A DNA stretch of 64,000 nt from Mycoplana azooxidifex (GCF_014196765.1 NZ_JACIEE010000009.1:186001-250000); one strand, 5' to 3'. Positions 15,298 through 24,608 are shown, numbered from the stretch's first letter. Notes: generated from the sequence alone by a model not told the origin. Made by a program: numbers and translations.

Positions 15298-17840
15298 CAC
15301 GTGAAGTCGAGGCCCGCCTCAAAATCTCCGCCGTCGACCGGACCGGGCGCGTGCTGCAGCAGGTCGGAAGCCGGCTGCAGCAGGTCAACCGGCAGGCTGC
15401 CTCGCTCAATGCCCAGCAGGGTGTGCTCGGCCGCACGACCGCATCGACATTCGCGGTCATGGGGCGGTATCTGGCGCCGGCCGCCCTCGGGGCTTTTGCC
15501 GCGGGTGCGGTGAAGGATTTTGCTGCGATCGAGCGGCAGATGGCGCGGATCGGCATCACGGCAGACGCCAGTGCTGCGGAAACCGAGGCGGCGTTCCGGA
15601 GGATGCAGGACGTCTCGAAGGAGATGGCCCTGCCGGTGGACGCAGCCGTCAGTGCGCTCGACACGCTGGTCTCGTCCGGTCTCAGCCTGAAGGAGGCAAT
15701 GGACTTCCTGCCTTCCGTTCTGGCGACCGCCCAGGCGTCCGGATCGGCCACGGAAGATATCGCCAATACGGCGATCAAGGCTTCGTCGGCCCTGAAGATC
15801 CAGGCGGGCGAAATGCAGCATGCATTCGACATCATGGTCATGGGGGGCAAGGCTGGTCAGTTCGAACTCAAGGATATGGCGGCTTTCATCCCGGAGCTTG
15901 CCAACTCCTTCGCCTCGCTGGGGTACACAGGTGAGGGCGGTTTGAAGCAGTTGATCGCCGTGCTGCAGACCCTGCGCGAAGACACCGGCTCCGCATCGGC
16001 GGCGGCAACGCAGGCGCAGAACATCTTCGGCAAGATGTTCTCCGAACAGACGGCGAAGAAGTTCGCCGATTTCGGGATCAACCTGCGCAAGGAAATGGAA
16101 GCGGCGAAGGCATCCGGAGAAGACGCCATCTCCGCCTTCGTGCGGCTTTCAAAGGAGGCGCTGAAAGGTGACCTCTCAAAGCTGCCCCTGCTGTTCACCG
16201 ACCAGGAATTCCGTCTCGGCATGCAATCGCTCATTACAAGCCCGGAGGCGCTTGAGAAATTCGTCAGGGTTCTCAACACCGCTCAGGTGGATGGGACCGT
16301 GTTTCGCGACCTGCAGAAGGTGACCAGCGACACGCAGGCGAGCATCGACCGGATGGCTGCCAGTTGGGAGAAGATGAAAACATCCCTCGGCGGCAAGGTT
16401 GCCGGCGGCGTCGTACCGGTGCTCGATGCCATCAATGATGCCACCGACAAGTCGGCGGCCGTCGACCGCGCGCTGAAGAACCGTGGCATGGGTTATCTGG
16501 AAAGTCAGTGGCACCGGCTGACCCTGAGTCAGGAAGAGCACGATCGCCTCGCCATCGAGGGCGGGTTCAAGGATCCGGCCCTGCGTGCGCAGTACGAGCA
16601 GGGCCCGAAACTGCCCGATGGCTGGAAGGCGGACAAAGAATTTCCGGGCGGTGGAACGAGCAATGGCGCCATGCCGGAGGCGGGGCCGATACCGTCGCCG
16701 CGCCCCGCGCAGGACGTGGCCGACCTCGGTCCAACGCTGCCTGATGGCGGCACGCCGGCGAAGGGGGCTCCGGGCGGCGGAGCAGCCAAAGCCGCCATGT
16801 CGCAGGCGGGGTCGATGCCGGTGCCCCGACCCGCGCCTGATGTCTCCGGCCTTGGTGCGAAGCTGCCTGATGGCGGCGGCGAAACGAGCAAAGCCGCCAT
16901 GTCGGAGACGGGACCGTTACCGGCGCGGCGCCTCACGCAGGATTTGTCCGACCTTGGTCCGAAGCAGCCTGAAGGCTGGAAGTCGGAGAAGGAATTTCCG
17001 GGCGGCGGAGCGAGCAAAGGCGCCATGCCGGAGGCGGGGCCGATACCAACGCCCCGTCCCGCGCATGGTTTGTCCGATCTCGGGCCGAAGCCGCCTGGTG
17101 GGCCGGAAAAGGAGCTTCCGTCGGAGGCGCCGAAGCGCCGCGCTGCGCCGGATTTGTCCGATCTCGGCAAGTCGACGGGCACCGTCGCCGTTCCCGTCAG
17201 CCGCCCGACCTATATCGAGGCGGACGCCGGACGCGACCAGATGACGGCTGTGATGCTCGCGCGTCGCGCCGAGATCGACTATCTCAACAAGTCCGGGCTG
17301 GACTGGAACCACCCCTCGGCGCCGGACGATTTCTCCGGGCCCGCGGTCGGGTATCAGCCTTGGGAACCGAAGAAGGTCTATAGCGACAGCGTCGTGGACA
17401 AGCAGTACCCACGGCTCGACAAGAGCCCCGTGGAGGCGATGCGCGACGGTGACCGCCGCTCCTATGTCGAGCGCCATGCCGGCATGGAGCCGTGGACGCC
17501 GACGCGTGCCTGGGAAGGGATCAAGGATTTCTTCAGTCCCGAGGAGGCGCAGCCGGTCGGCGAGGCGCTCGCACAGGCGGCCATCGCCCGAATGAGTTCC
17601 GATGCCGGGGCGGTTGGGACCGAGATGGCGGGCGTCGTGCGCGACATCCTCGCCAGCATCGCACCCCAGATCGGCGCGGCAATCGGTCAGGCCTTTGCCG
17701 CGTCGGCCAGCCAGGTGAAGGTGGGCGTGAACGTACCGGGCGCAGCGAGCGCCAATCCGGCCAAGTCCAATCCGGTCAAGGCCAATACGGGGCGCAGCAT
17801 GCCCGAACTTTCCGGAGCCAATGGCGGGAGTGCATTCTGA
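15294..17840 (+). CDS. Phage tail tape measure protein
   Basis: 848 aa from a GTG overlapping the chaperone fusion stop. Residues ~1-75: amphipathic start and a hydrophobic stretch (YLAPAALGAFAAGAV). Residues ~85-360: the TP901/Mu-type tape measure core (IGITADASAAETEAAF, LVSSGLSLKEAMDFLPSVLATAQASG, KMFSEQTAKKFADFGINL). Residues ~430-630: Pro/Gly-rich repeats. The end (residues ~755-830) is again helical with ASIAPQIGAAIGQAFAAS. Tape measure length sets tail length, and repeat expansion here would lengthen it. It plugs the tail tube and is ejected with the DNA in complete phages. Confidence 0.88.
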   Translation: MTREVEARLKISAVDRTGRVLQQVGSRLQQVNRQAASLNAQQGVLGRTTASTFAVMGRYLAPAALGAFAAGAVKDFAAIERQMARIGITADASAAETEAAFRRMQDVSKEMALPVDAAVSALDTLVSSGLSLKEAMDFLPSVLATAQASGSATEDIANTAIKASSALKIQAGEMQHAFDIMVMGGKAGQFELKDMAAFIPELANSFASLGYTGEGGLKQLIAVLQTLREDTGSASAAATQAQNIFGKMFSEQTAKKFADFGINLRKEMEAAKASGEDAISAFVRLSKEALKGDLSKLPLLFTDQEFRLGMQSLITSPEALEKFVRVLNTAQVDGTVFRDLQKVTSDTQASIDRMAASWEKMKTSLGGKVAGGVVPVLDAINDATDKSAAVDRALKNRGMGYLESQWHRLTLSQEEHDRLAIEGGFKDPALRAQYEQGPKLPDGWKADKEFPGGGTSNGAMPEAGPIPSPRPAQDVADLGPTLPDGGTPAKGAPGGGAAKAAMSQAGSMPVPRPAPDVSGLGAKLPDGGGETSKAAMSETGPLPARRLTQDLSDLGPKQPEGWKSEKEFPGGGASKGAMPEAGPIPTPRPAHGLSDLGPKPPGGPEKELPSEAPKRRAAPDLSDLGKSTGTVAVPVSRPTYIEADAGRDQMTAVMLARRAEIDYLNKSGLDWNHPSAPDDFSGPAVGYQPWEPKKVYSDSVVDKQYPRLDKSPVEAMRDGDRRSYVERHAGMEPWTPTRAWEGIKDFFSPEEAQPVGEALAQAAIARMSSDAGAVGTEMAGVVRDILASIAPQIGAAIGQAFAASASQVKVGVNVPGAASANPAKSNPVKANTGRSMPELSGANGGSAF
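16586..17185 (+). repeat. Pro/Gly-rich tandem repeats in tape measure
   Basis: About five imperfect units of ~35-45 codons with the scheme LPDGW-(k)EFPGGG-S-GAMPEAGPIP-PRPA-DLSDLG. The first and fourth units keep the full scheme (EFPGGG...GAMPEAGPIP), while others have lost parts. DNA-level similarity is obvious (ccggaggcggggccgatacc occurs at ~16673 and ~17028). Confidence 0.8.
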
Positions 17841-18298
17841 TGCGTGACTGGGCGCTGACACTGTTGCCGGCCTCGTTTCGCGGCGTCGCGTTCTACGTCG
17901 AAGGGGAAGACCTCTCCGGCGGGCGGCGGGCGGCCATCCACGAATTCGCGGGCGGCGAGATCTCGGTCATTGAGGATCAGGGACGGCGTACCCGCATGGT
18001 CGACGTCACCGCCTATGTGACGGGCGACGCAGCCGATGGACGGGCGCACGGCCTGACGGCGGCGCTCGATGCGCCCGGTGCAGGAATGATGATGTTGCCC
18101 ATCGACGGCGCGATCTCCGTCCACGTGCTCGACTGGCGCCGGGCGCGTGAGCGTGACCGAAACGGTTATGTCGCCTTCGACATTCGTGCCGCCGTTCCGG
18201 GGTATGCCGGCGCGGTCGGACTCTTGCTGGGCGATGTACGGGCCGCGTTTTCGATTGGGATCGCCGCCGCGGCGGCGTCCTTTGGAGGATTGTTCTGA
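17840..18298 (+). CDS. DNA circularisation protein N-terminal domain (Mu N/gp43-like)
   Basis: 152 aa from the ATG overlapping the tape measure stop. The RDWALTLLPASFRGVAFYVEGEDLSGGRRAAIHEF... opening and the ISVIEDQGRRTRMVDVTAYVTGD segment match the N-terminal domain of Mu gpN-type proteins, needed for tail/baseplate completion despite the old circularisation name. Full N proteins are ~450-490 aa; here the gene stops early and the remainder is encoded by the next, overlapping ORF. Confidence 0.75.
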   Translation: MRDWALTLLPASFRGVAFYVEGEDLSGGRRAAIHEFAGGEISVIEDQGRRTRMVDVTAYVTGDAADGRAHGLTAALDAPGAGMMMLPIDGAISVHVLDWRRARERDRNGYVAFDIRAAVPGYAGAVGLLLGDVRAAFSIGIAAAAASFGGLF

Positions 18299-18912
18299 TG
18301 GCGGCCGACCGGAGCACCGTTCTCGTCTGGCTCACCTCCGTGGCGGGCAGCATCGTGCGCGATGCCGAGGATGAGGCGCAGATCGCGCGTCGCGTGGATG
18401 CAGCGGCGGCCCTCGATGCCGCGGCCTTCGCGGCCGAGGTCATCGATCTCGTGCGGATTGTCGCGGAGAATGCCGATGACGAGCCGGCCTATGCCGCGCT
18501 GGCAGAGGTCGACCTCGATGCCGGCGCCAGTCGCGATGCGATTGTGCTGCTCTCCGCCGTTGCGCTGGCGCTTGCGGTCGGCCGGATCGGCTGGCCATCG
18601 CGACAGGCGGCCCGCAAGGCGCGATCCACGCTGCAGGCGAGAGCGGAAGAGGCCTATGCGGTTGCCTCTCCGCTTGGTCCGGATCTTTACGCGTGGCTGC
18701 GCTCGCTCGTGCAGGTGGCGGTGCGGCTCGTGTCTGAGATCGCTGCGAATGCGGCGCCGATGGCGCAGGTCTCGACGCCGCTCTCGATCCCTTCGACGGT
18801 CGCGGCCTATCATCTCTACGGCGACGCGAACCGCGCGCGGCAGGTCGTCGACATCGCGCGATCGGCGACGCCGATGCTGATGCCATCCCTGTTTGACGTC
18901 CTGGCGGAATAG
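18298..18912 (+). CDS. DNA circularisation protein, C-terminal half (split gene)
   Basis: 204 aa; ATG overlaps the stop of the preceding ORF (TGATG). Helical middle, then TPLSIPSTVAAYHLYGDANRARQVVDIARSATPMLMPSLFDVLAE, which fits the conserved end of Mu gpN-like proteins (lP...LAy.LYGDa.Ra.eiv.rN.i.hP.f.p...l.vL). Because the ends of both ORFs are neat and overlap by one base, this looks like a stable two-gene version and not a random frameshift, but the latter is not excluded. Confidence 0.6.
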   Translation: MAADRSTVLVWLTSVAGSIVRDAEDEAQIARRVDAAAALDAAAFAAEVIDLVRIVAENADDEPAYAALAEVDLDAGASRDAIVLLSAVALALAVGRIGWPSRQAARKARSTLQARAEEAYAVASPLGPDLYAWLRSLVQVAVRLVSEIAANAAPMAQVSTPLSIPSTVAAYHLYGDANRARQVVDIARSATPMLMPSLFDVLAE

Positions 18913-19959
18913 ATGCTGGAAACCGTTTCGATCCCCGGCCTGCCGGCGATCAAGAGCTTTTCCCTGTCGATGTCGATCGAGGAGGCTGTGCGCACGGCGA
19001 CGGTCGACGTCGATCCAACGGGCCCCGCCGTCAGTGTGCGGACCGGCCAGGCGGTGACGGTATCGGCCGGTGGCGTGCTGCTGACGGGGTACGTGCGGGA
19101 TGTGACCCCGGAACACGACCGGGAAATGCGGTCGCTTGTGGTGACGCTCGTGTCCCGGACCGTCGATGCCACCGAGTGCTCCGTCGATCATCCGACCGGC
19201 GAAGTTCTGAAGAAGAACCTTGCCGATATCGGCCGCGAATTCGACGGGCTCGGGATAGGCATCGAGGACGACGGTGGCCTCCCGGAAGAGCCGGTGCATC
19301 GCCTGCGTGTCGGGGAAACGCTCTTCGGGACGCTGGAGCGACGGGCGCGCGGGCGCGGGATCTTGCTGCACGATACCGCCGAGGGGAAGCTGAAGCTTGC
19401 CACGAAGCCGGCCGGGACCCATTCCGGCGGGCTGGTGTTCGGGCGGAACATCGAGCGCGCATCCGCCACCTTCACCGAGGAGGGCCGGCATTCGGACGTC
19501 AAGGTGCGCGGCCAACTGACCGAAGGCATGGAATCGCAGCAGCTGCGCGGACAGGCGACAGTACGTGACAGCGGCGTGGCCCGTTCTCGGCCGCTGATCC
19601 TGTCGCATGAGGGCGAGAGCACCGTCGACCGCATGAAGAAACGCGCCGAGTGGCGCGCCAAGCGTGCGGCAGGGAACGGCTCGACGGCGGAAATCACCGT
19701 CATGGGCTGGCGTGACAGCGGGGGCCGGGTCTGGACCCCGAACTATCTCGTCCATGTCGAAGACGACTGGATCGGCATCAACGGCATGATGCTGATCAAG
19801 AGCGTGACACTGGTGCAGAGCGGCGACAGCGAGGACGGCACGACGGCAACGCTCTCGCTTGCGGACCCGCGGGGTTACGGCGGCGAGAACCCGCGCGGCA
19901 AATCGGCTGCGGCCTACCAGGCGCCGGGGGACATCACAGCGGAGTGGGAAGAGGAATGA
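18913..19959 (+). CDS. Phage baseplate hub protein (Mu gp44/P, late control D-like)
   Basis: 348 aa. Begins MLETVSIPGLPAIKSFSLSMSIEEAVRTATVDV; contains GYVRDVTPEHDREMRSLVVTLVSRTVDATECS, the stem-like middle with RLRVGETLFGTLERRARGRGILLHDTAEGKL, and TAEITVMGWRDSGGRVWTPNYLVHVED...IKSVTLVQSG. These are the domains of Mu gpP/gp44, homologous to T4 gp27 and VgrG hubs. Sits between circularisation and spike genes as in Mu. Confidence 0.85.
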   Translation: MLETVSIPGLPAIKSFSLSMSIEEAVRTATVDVDPTGPAVSVRTGQAVTVSAGGVLLTGYVRDVTPEHDREMRSLVVTLVSRTVDATECSVDHPTGEVLKKNLADIGREFDGLGIGIEDDGGLPEEPVHRLRVGETLFGTLERRARGRGILLHDTAEGKLKLATKPAGTHSGGLVFGRNIERASATFTEEGRHSDVKVRGQLTEGMESQQLRGQATVRDSGVARSRPLILSHEGESTVDRMKKRAEWRAKRAAGNGSTAEITVMGWRDSGGRVWTPNYLVHVEDDWIGINGMMLIKSVTLVQSGDSEDGTTATLSLADPRGYGGENPRGKSAAAYQAPGDITAEWEEE

Positions 19960-20441
19960 CCGGCAGGCGCTTCGAGTTCGACGGCACGGTCGAGGAAAAG
20001 GGCGGGCAGCAATTCGTCAACGGCCGGGGCGCTTACGCTCAGGGGTTCACGCGCGTGCATCGGCCCGAACCGCACGGCTTTGCGTCGATGCCGATCAAGG
20101 GCGCGAAGGGATTGCTGTTCCAGCCCAACGCACAATCGGACGAGGCCTTCCTGCTGGGAGGGGAGCATGCCGATCATCGCCCGAAGGACCTGCCGTCCGG
20201 CGGGTCGGCGCTCTACGACGCGCAGGGCAATATCATCAAGGTCCTCATGGGGGACGGTATCGTCATCGACGTTGCCGGCGAGGCCTATGTCATCCGAAAG
20301 GGTGGCGTTTCCCTTACGATTTCCGCCTCCGGTTTTGACTTCCAGGGCGGCGCGGTCACGCACAACGGCAAAAACATCGGCCACGACCATGTGCACGGGG
20401 GCGTCCTGCCTGGCGGGGCTAACACGGCCGAGCCGGCCTGA
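19956..20441 (+). CDS. Baseplate spike protein (Mu gp45 / baseplate V-like)
   Basis: 161 aa from the ATG overlapping the hub stop (ATGA). N-terminal OB-fold-like part, then beta-helical strands (YDAQGNIIKVLMGDGIVIDVAGEAYVIRKGGVSLTISASGFDFQGGAVTHNGKNI) and the tip GHDHVHGGVLPGGANTAEP, with the H-x-H pattern that binds an iron ion in P2/Mu membrane-piercing spikes. Complete length. Confidence 0.85.
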   Translation: MTGRRFEFDGTVEEKGGQQFVNGRGAYAQGFTRVHRPEPHGFASMPIKGAKGLLFQPNAQSDEAFLLGGEHADHRPKDLPSGGSALYDAQGNIIKVLMGDGIVIDVAGEAYVIRKGGVSLTISASGFDFQGGAVTHNGKNIGHDHVHGGVLPGGANTAEPA

Positions 20442-20455
20442 AGGATGGATCTATC

Positions 20456-20992
20456 GTGCTGAAAATCATTCCGCTGCCGGACGCCGCGGAACCCTATCGC
20501 GCGCCTGATCTGGTGTGGGACGGGCTCGCCGGCGACCTTGCCATCAACAGGCTCGACCATGTCGAAGCGCCGGGCGACCTGCGCGCCGAACAGGGGCTCG
20601 CCACGCAGGTGCTGATCTGCCTGATGACCGACCGGCGCGTCGAGCCGCACGAGCTGCCGGACGGCGTCGCAAACCGGGGATGGATCGGCGACAGCTTCGA
20701 CCTCGGCCCTGACGAGACGCCGCTCGGCTCCCGTCTCTGGCTGCTGCGGCGCTCGGCGCTCCTCGAGGGCATCGAGACGATCGCGGAAACTTACGCTTCC
20801 GAGGCCTTGCAGCCGCTGATCAACCAGGGCGCCGTCACACGTGCCGTCGCGAACGCGACCGTCAACCGCGTCGCCAACCGTCTCGACCTCTCCGTCTCGC
20901 TCTATGGCCGCGACGGCGCTCAGGTCTTTGCAACGAAATTCGAAATTCTCTGGAGGCAGATCGATGGCGTGGACCGTCCGCTCGCTGGCTGA
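20456..20992 (+). CDS. Baseplate wedge protein (Mu gp46 / GP46 family)
   Basis: 178 aa from a GTG. PDLVWDGLAGDLAINRLDHVEAPGDLRAEQGLATQVLICLMTDRRVEPHELPDG...WIGDSF....GSRLWLLRRS is the pattern of Mu gp46-like baseplate proteins (T4 gp25 function). Ends 29 bp inside the next gene. No anomalies. Confidence 0.85.
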   Translation: MLKIIPLPDAAEPYRAPDLVWDGLAGDLAINRLDHVEAPGDLRAEQGLATQVLICLMTDRRVEPHELPDGVANRGWIGDSFDLGPDETPLGSRLWLLRRSALLEGIETIAETYASEALQPLINQGAVTRAVANATVNRVANRLDLSVSLYGRDGAQVFATKFEILWRQIDGVDRPLAG

Positions 20993-22412
20993 AATCTCCG
21001 CACGTGTGCGGGGCGCCTATCGCGAGTACATGCCGGGCACTGATGCCTCGCTCGCGAACAATGTCCTGACCGTGACCGGCAAGGTGATCGCCGCCCTGTC
21101 GCACGAGTTCGAACTGCGCATGGCCTATCTCACGCGGCAGCTGTTCCTGTCGACGGCGACAGGCGCGTGGTTGGTGCGGCACTGCTCGGACGTCGGGATC
21201 TACCGCAAGCCTGCCGCGGCGGCGGCGGGCCGCATCGAGGGGACCGCGACCGCGAACGCCAGCGTTCCCGCCGGGGTGCGCTTTACATCCGGATCGGACA
21301 TCTACGTCTCGGTGCAGTCTGCGGCGGCCTCGCCGGTCGGCCTGATTACAATCCCGGTCAAGGCGGAAAAGCTGGGTGCGACCTCCAATCGTGACGCAGG
21401 CGGGACCCTTTCGCTGGCCGACCCGATCCTCTGGTCCGACCTGGCGGCAACCTGGACTGTCGACGACGCCGGCCTGGGCGGGGGGGCGGACGTCGAGGAA
21501 GACGAAAGCCTGAGGCGGCGCGGCTTGCAGCGCAAGCGCAACCCGCCCGGGGCGGGCACGCTTGCCGACTACGAGCGCGCCGCACTTTCCGTGCCCGGCG
21601 TGGTCAAGGCCTGGGCATTCCGAGGCAGCAACAATCCGTCCTTCCTGTCGGTGCTTTTCCTCTTCGAGGGGCGTCCCGGTCTTATCCCGACCGACGGCGA
21701 CATCGAGGGGGTGCAGGCGGAAATCGATCGGCGCCGGCTGATCCGCGTGGATGACGGGGTCGCTGCGGCGCCGATCGCGCGCACGATCGACGTCAGTATC
21801 GCCAACCTCGCCGGCGATACGACCGATGTCCGCGCGCGGATCTCTGCTGCGCTGACTTCCATGCTGTTCGAGCGGGGGCGTCCGGGGGTTGCAAGCGATC
21901 CGTTCTGGCTTTCGCGGTCATGGATTGCGGAGACCAAGGATCTCGCAGATGCGGGGTACAACGCCGGCGGCTCGCCCACGACAGAGGCGAACGAAGTGCT
22001 GGACAGCAGCTATGACGACATCCTCTTTGCAAGGGTCGTCACAAACGGCGCCAACGTCCCGACCGTCAAAAATCTTGCCAACAGGGCGCGGCTCGATCTC
22101 CGGGCAATGGTGAACGGATCGGACATCCAGCTCGCAAGCGACAACGGCGCCAACGTGCTCATGCAGCATGTCTACGACTGGGCGCGCCGACCGAGGGTCG
22201 TCGACCTGGTGAAGGCCCGGCTTTCCTACAATCACACCATTGCCGGCGCCGACCATGACTTCAACATCTTCGCGCCCGGGCCGAGCCGTGCGGACGCGGT
22301 TGCCATGACGGGGGCCGCTCCGGCGATCCCGGTCGACCGCTACGGCCTCAACGCGGTGGTCATGTACGACATGATGCAATCCATCACCATGCACTTTTCA
22401 GCAGGAGCTTGA
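20964..22412 (+). CDS. Baseplate J-like protein with C-terminal extension
   Basis: 482 aa from the ATG at 20964, the first plausible start (ctggagg upstream); the longer frame is shadow. Residues ~1-300 match Mu gp47/P2 gpJ (MPGTDASLANNVLTVTGKVIAALSHEFELRMAYLTRQLFLSTATGAWLVRHCSDVGI; GTLADYERAALSVPGVVKAWAF). The normal ending around a short alanine-rich or charged motif is replaced by ~150 residues of unknown nature (VVTNGANVPTVKNLANRARLDLRAMVNGSDIQLASDNGANVLMQHVYDW ...). No Mu gp48-like gene follows, so the extension may take over fibre attachment; this is speculation. Confidence 0.82.
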   Translation: MAWTVRSLAEISARVRGAYREYMPGTDASLANNVLTVTGKVIAALSHEFELRMAYLTRQLFLSTATGAWLVRHCSDVGIYRKPAAAAAGRIEGTATANASVPAGVRFTSGSDIYVSVQSAAASPVGLITIPVKAEKLGATSNRDAGGTLSLADPILWSDLAATWTVDDAGLGGGADVEEDESLRRRGLQRKRNPPGAGTLADYERAALSVPGVVKAWAFRGSNNPSFLSVLFLFEGRPGLIPTDGDIEGVQAEIDRRRLIRVDDGVAAAPIARTIDVSIANLAGDTTDVRARISAALTSMLFERGRPGVASDPFWLSRSWIAETKDLADAGYNAGGSPTTEANEVLDSSYDDILFARVVTNGANVPTVKNLANRARLDLRAMVNGSDIQLASDNGANVLMQHVYDWARRPRVVDLVKARLSYNHTIAGADHDFNIFAPGPSRADAVAMTGAAPAIPVDRYGLNAVVMYDMMQSITMHFSAGA

Positions 22413-22415
22413 CCG

Positions 22416-23300
22416 ATGGCCGAAGGCGTAACGATCGAAGACCTCGACACGACCCCTTTTCCTTCGAAGTTCCACTCTGTTCCCGCGATGATGGACGGTG
22501 CGGTCGCGCGGCTCACTGTCGACCAGATCAACAAGCTGACGGAGTCGACGGATGTCTCTCACGACGGCGGCACGGTTGCCGACGCACTGGACGGCAAGTT
22601 CGACAAGTCGGGCGGGACGGTAGAGGGGAGCGTCAACGTTGCTGGAGCCCTTCAGAAGAGCGGCGTCAACGCAGCGCTCGCCCCCGTGCCTGCGTCTTTC
22701 TCTGCCGCGTTCTCGGTGACGGCAGCCCACAACGGCGCCCTTGTGAGCGGTGACGCTACAAGCGGCGCGCTGGCCTGCTCACTGCTGAGTGCGGTGACGG
22801 CCGGGGCCGGCTACTCGGTGACGATCAAGAAGTCAGGCACCGGTTACAATGCCGTCACGATCACGCCGGCGGCAGGCACGATCGACGGAGCGGCGACGTT
22901 CGTCCTCCGGCTCCCCGGTCAGTCGGTGAAGCTGGTATCCGATGGCACGAACTGGCTCATCGCGGATCGGGTCGGCGAAGAGGTGTACGGTAGCAATGCC
23001 AACGGATCATTTATCAGGCGCGCGAATGGTGTGCAGGAATGCTGGAATTCTGCCGCCGGAACGCTGGACACTCAGACTGCCACTGGCAATATTTTCCGCT
23101 CTGGCTCGAACATCATATGGATATTCCCAATGGCATTCAACGTCGCGCCAACGGTAAATCCTGCCTGCGAGGCCGGGACATCTCGTTGGGCGGCAAACGA
23201 TAGCCCGACCACGACCCAAGCAATACTGCGGCAGTTCGCATCCGCCACATCGGCAACAGTGGTAAATACTACGGCTCGCGCTATCGGGACGTGGTTTTAA
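22416..23300 (+). CDS. Tail fibre-like protein
   Basis: 294 aa, starts 4 bp after the baseplate J stop with aggagc upstream. N-terminus (VTIEDLDTTPFPSKFHSVPAMMDGAVARLTVDQINKL) resembles an attachment segment; the rest is small-residue- and Thr-rich beta structure (FSVTAAHNGALVSGDATSGALACSLLS, AAGTIDGAATFVLRLPGQSVKLVSDGTNWLIADR, NANGSFIRRANGVQECW), as in phage fibres with WxG-like knob parts. It shares the NANG-F-R-ANG-ECW/ECL motif with the following spike, suggesting a common domain. Host receptor unknown. Confidence 0.65.
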   Translation: MAEGVTIEDLDTTPFPSKFHSVPAMMDGAVARLTVDQINKLTESTDVSHDGGTVADALDGKFDKSGGTVEGSVNVAGALQKSGVNAALAPVPASFSAAFSVTAAHNGALVSGDATSGALACSLLSAVTAGAGYSVTIKKSGTGYNAVTITPAAGTIDGAATFVLRLPGQSVKLVSDGTNWLIADRVGEEVYGSNANGSFIRRANGVQECWNSAAGTLDTQTATGNIFRSGSNIIWIFPMAFNVAPTVNPACEAGTSRWAANDSPTTTQAILRQFASATSATVVNTTARAIGTWF

Positions 23301-23303
23301 GCT

Positions 23304-24608
23304 ATGGGCGGGTTCTGCATCATCTCGGTGGGCCTATCGGACAATCGAAAGGTCATGGCCGCCAATGCCTTGACCGGTTTGTTGACCGTATCGCTGCCCA
23401 GTGCTCCCGTGGGCTTCCGCGTGGCTGTTCAAAAAACCGACAATTCTCCCAACCTGGTGAACGTTGTCGACGATCACTCCTGCCCAGTGGCGTGTCTTTC
23501 GCGATGGGGTGATATTGCGGCGCTCGAGTTCGACGGGACTTCTTGGTTTCGGATGCCCGGTGGCGCGATTTTTGATAGTGGACGCAATGCCAACGGCGAA
23601 TTCGTGAAGTTCGCAAATGGCCGGATGGAGTGCCTTCATAGCGACGGCCCGCTGATGGACACCGCCACAATGGCGTTCAATATCGCCCGGTCGTCAGCTC
23701 CGTCCGTGTGGACATTCCCTTCCCCCTTTGCTCCCGGAACGCTGCCTGCCGTCAGGGGCATGGCCGTGAACCACACTGGGAGATGGATCAACGCTTACGC
23801 TCGCAGCAACTCCGGCGCCATCTTTGCGCAGATGGGATCGACCGTGAGCGCCACACTCGGGGAAGAGCGTCTTGATGCGTCGGGCTGGTGGCTCGACCCC
23901 GTCCTGTCGCCCGGGACGCTCACACTGCTCTGCATGGGCCAGAGTAACGCGTGGTTCCAGGGGACCGGAGGGCCGTGGAACATCTCGCCTAATGTTTCCG
24001 TCTGGAATTGCTCCAACAATATTCTGGATCTGACCGCTCTTGGAAACCGATGGGGCCGATGCCGTCAGGGCGATGACCCTTTCCGGCTGCCTGATGCGGG
24101 GTTGCATCGGAACAACTTCTTCGCCCACGCGGCCCACCACCTGCACATGCGAACGGGCAAGAATGTCCGCATCATCCTCGTGGCGGCAAACGGCATGCCC
24201 ATAGAACGGTGGGTCAACGGGAATGCCCGCGCTGACCTGTACACCCGCATGCAGGCGGTCCTTAGCGCGGCAGGGGTGCATTTCGTGGACGCTATGCTAT
24301 GGATGCAGGGCGAGGCGGATGACACTTCCGCAGGCACTTACCCGGACCAGTTCGATGAAATGCTCGGCTTTCTTGACGCCGACAAAATTCTGTCCTCGTT
24401 GGCGCCTGTCGTCGTTGGGTCCGTCGCACCGGCGCGGGCGAACATCAAAGCAGTGTTGGAATCGCTCCCACTTACAAGGCCCCGCGTCAAATGCGCGGAC
24501 GTTGGTAGCCTCACGACTATCGATGGCGTCCATTTCGCGGGCTCCGCAGCGCCGGCTGGCGGAGCGCTGTTTGAGGCAAATCTCGCGACCTTGATGGATC
24601 TGATCTAG
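23304..24608 (+). CDS. Tail spike with SGNH carbohydrate esterase domain
   Basis: 434 aa, 3 bp after the fibre stop. Residues ~1-200: fibre-like beta domain, with the NANGEFVKFANGRMECL module also present in the previous protein. Residues ~205-430: SGNH/GDSL (sialate O-acetylesterase-like) domain: block I MGQSNA (Ser ~214), Gly in NGMPIERW, WMQGEADD (~333-340) and DGVHF (Asp/His ~406-409). Such spikes remove acetyl groups from surface polysaccharides during adsorption. The stop codon shares CTAG with the stop of the convergent methyltransferase. Confidence 0.8.
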   Translation: MGGFCIISVGLSDNRKVMAANALTGLLTVSLPSAPVGFRVAVQKTDNSPNLVNVVDDHSCPVACLSRWGDIAALEFDGTSWFRMPGGAIFDSGRNANGEFVKFANGRMECLHSDGPLMDTATMAFNIARSSAPSVWTFPSPFAPGTLPAVRGMAVNHTGRWINAYARSNSGAIFAQMGSTVSATLGEERLDASGWWLDPVLSPGTLTLLCMGQSNAWFQGTGGPWNISPNVSVWNCSNNILDLTALGNRWGRCRQGDDPFRLPDAGLHRNNFFAHAAHHLHMRTGKNVRIILVAANGMPIERWVNGNARADLYTRMQAVLSAAGVHFVDAMLWMQGEADDTSAGTYPDQFDEMLGFLDADKILSSLAPVVVGSVAPARANIKAVLESLPLTRPRVKCADVGSLTTIDGVHFAGSAAPAGGALFEANLATLMDLI

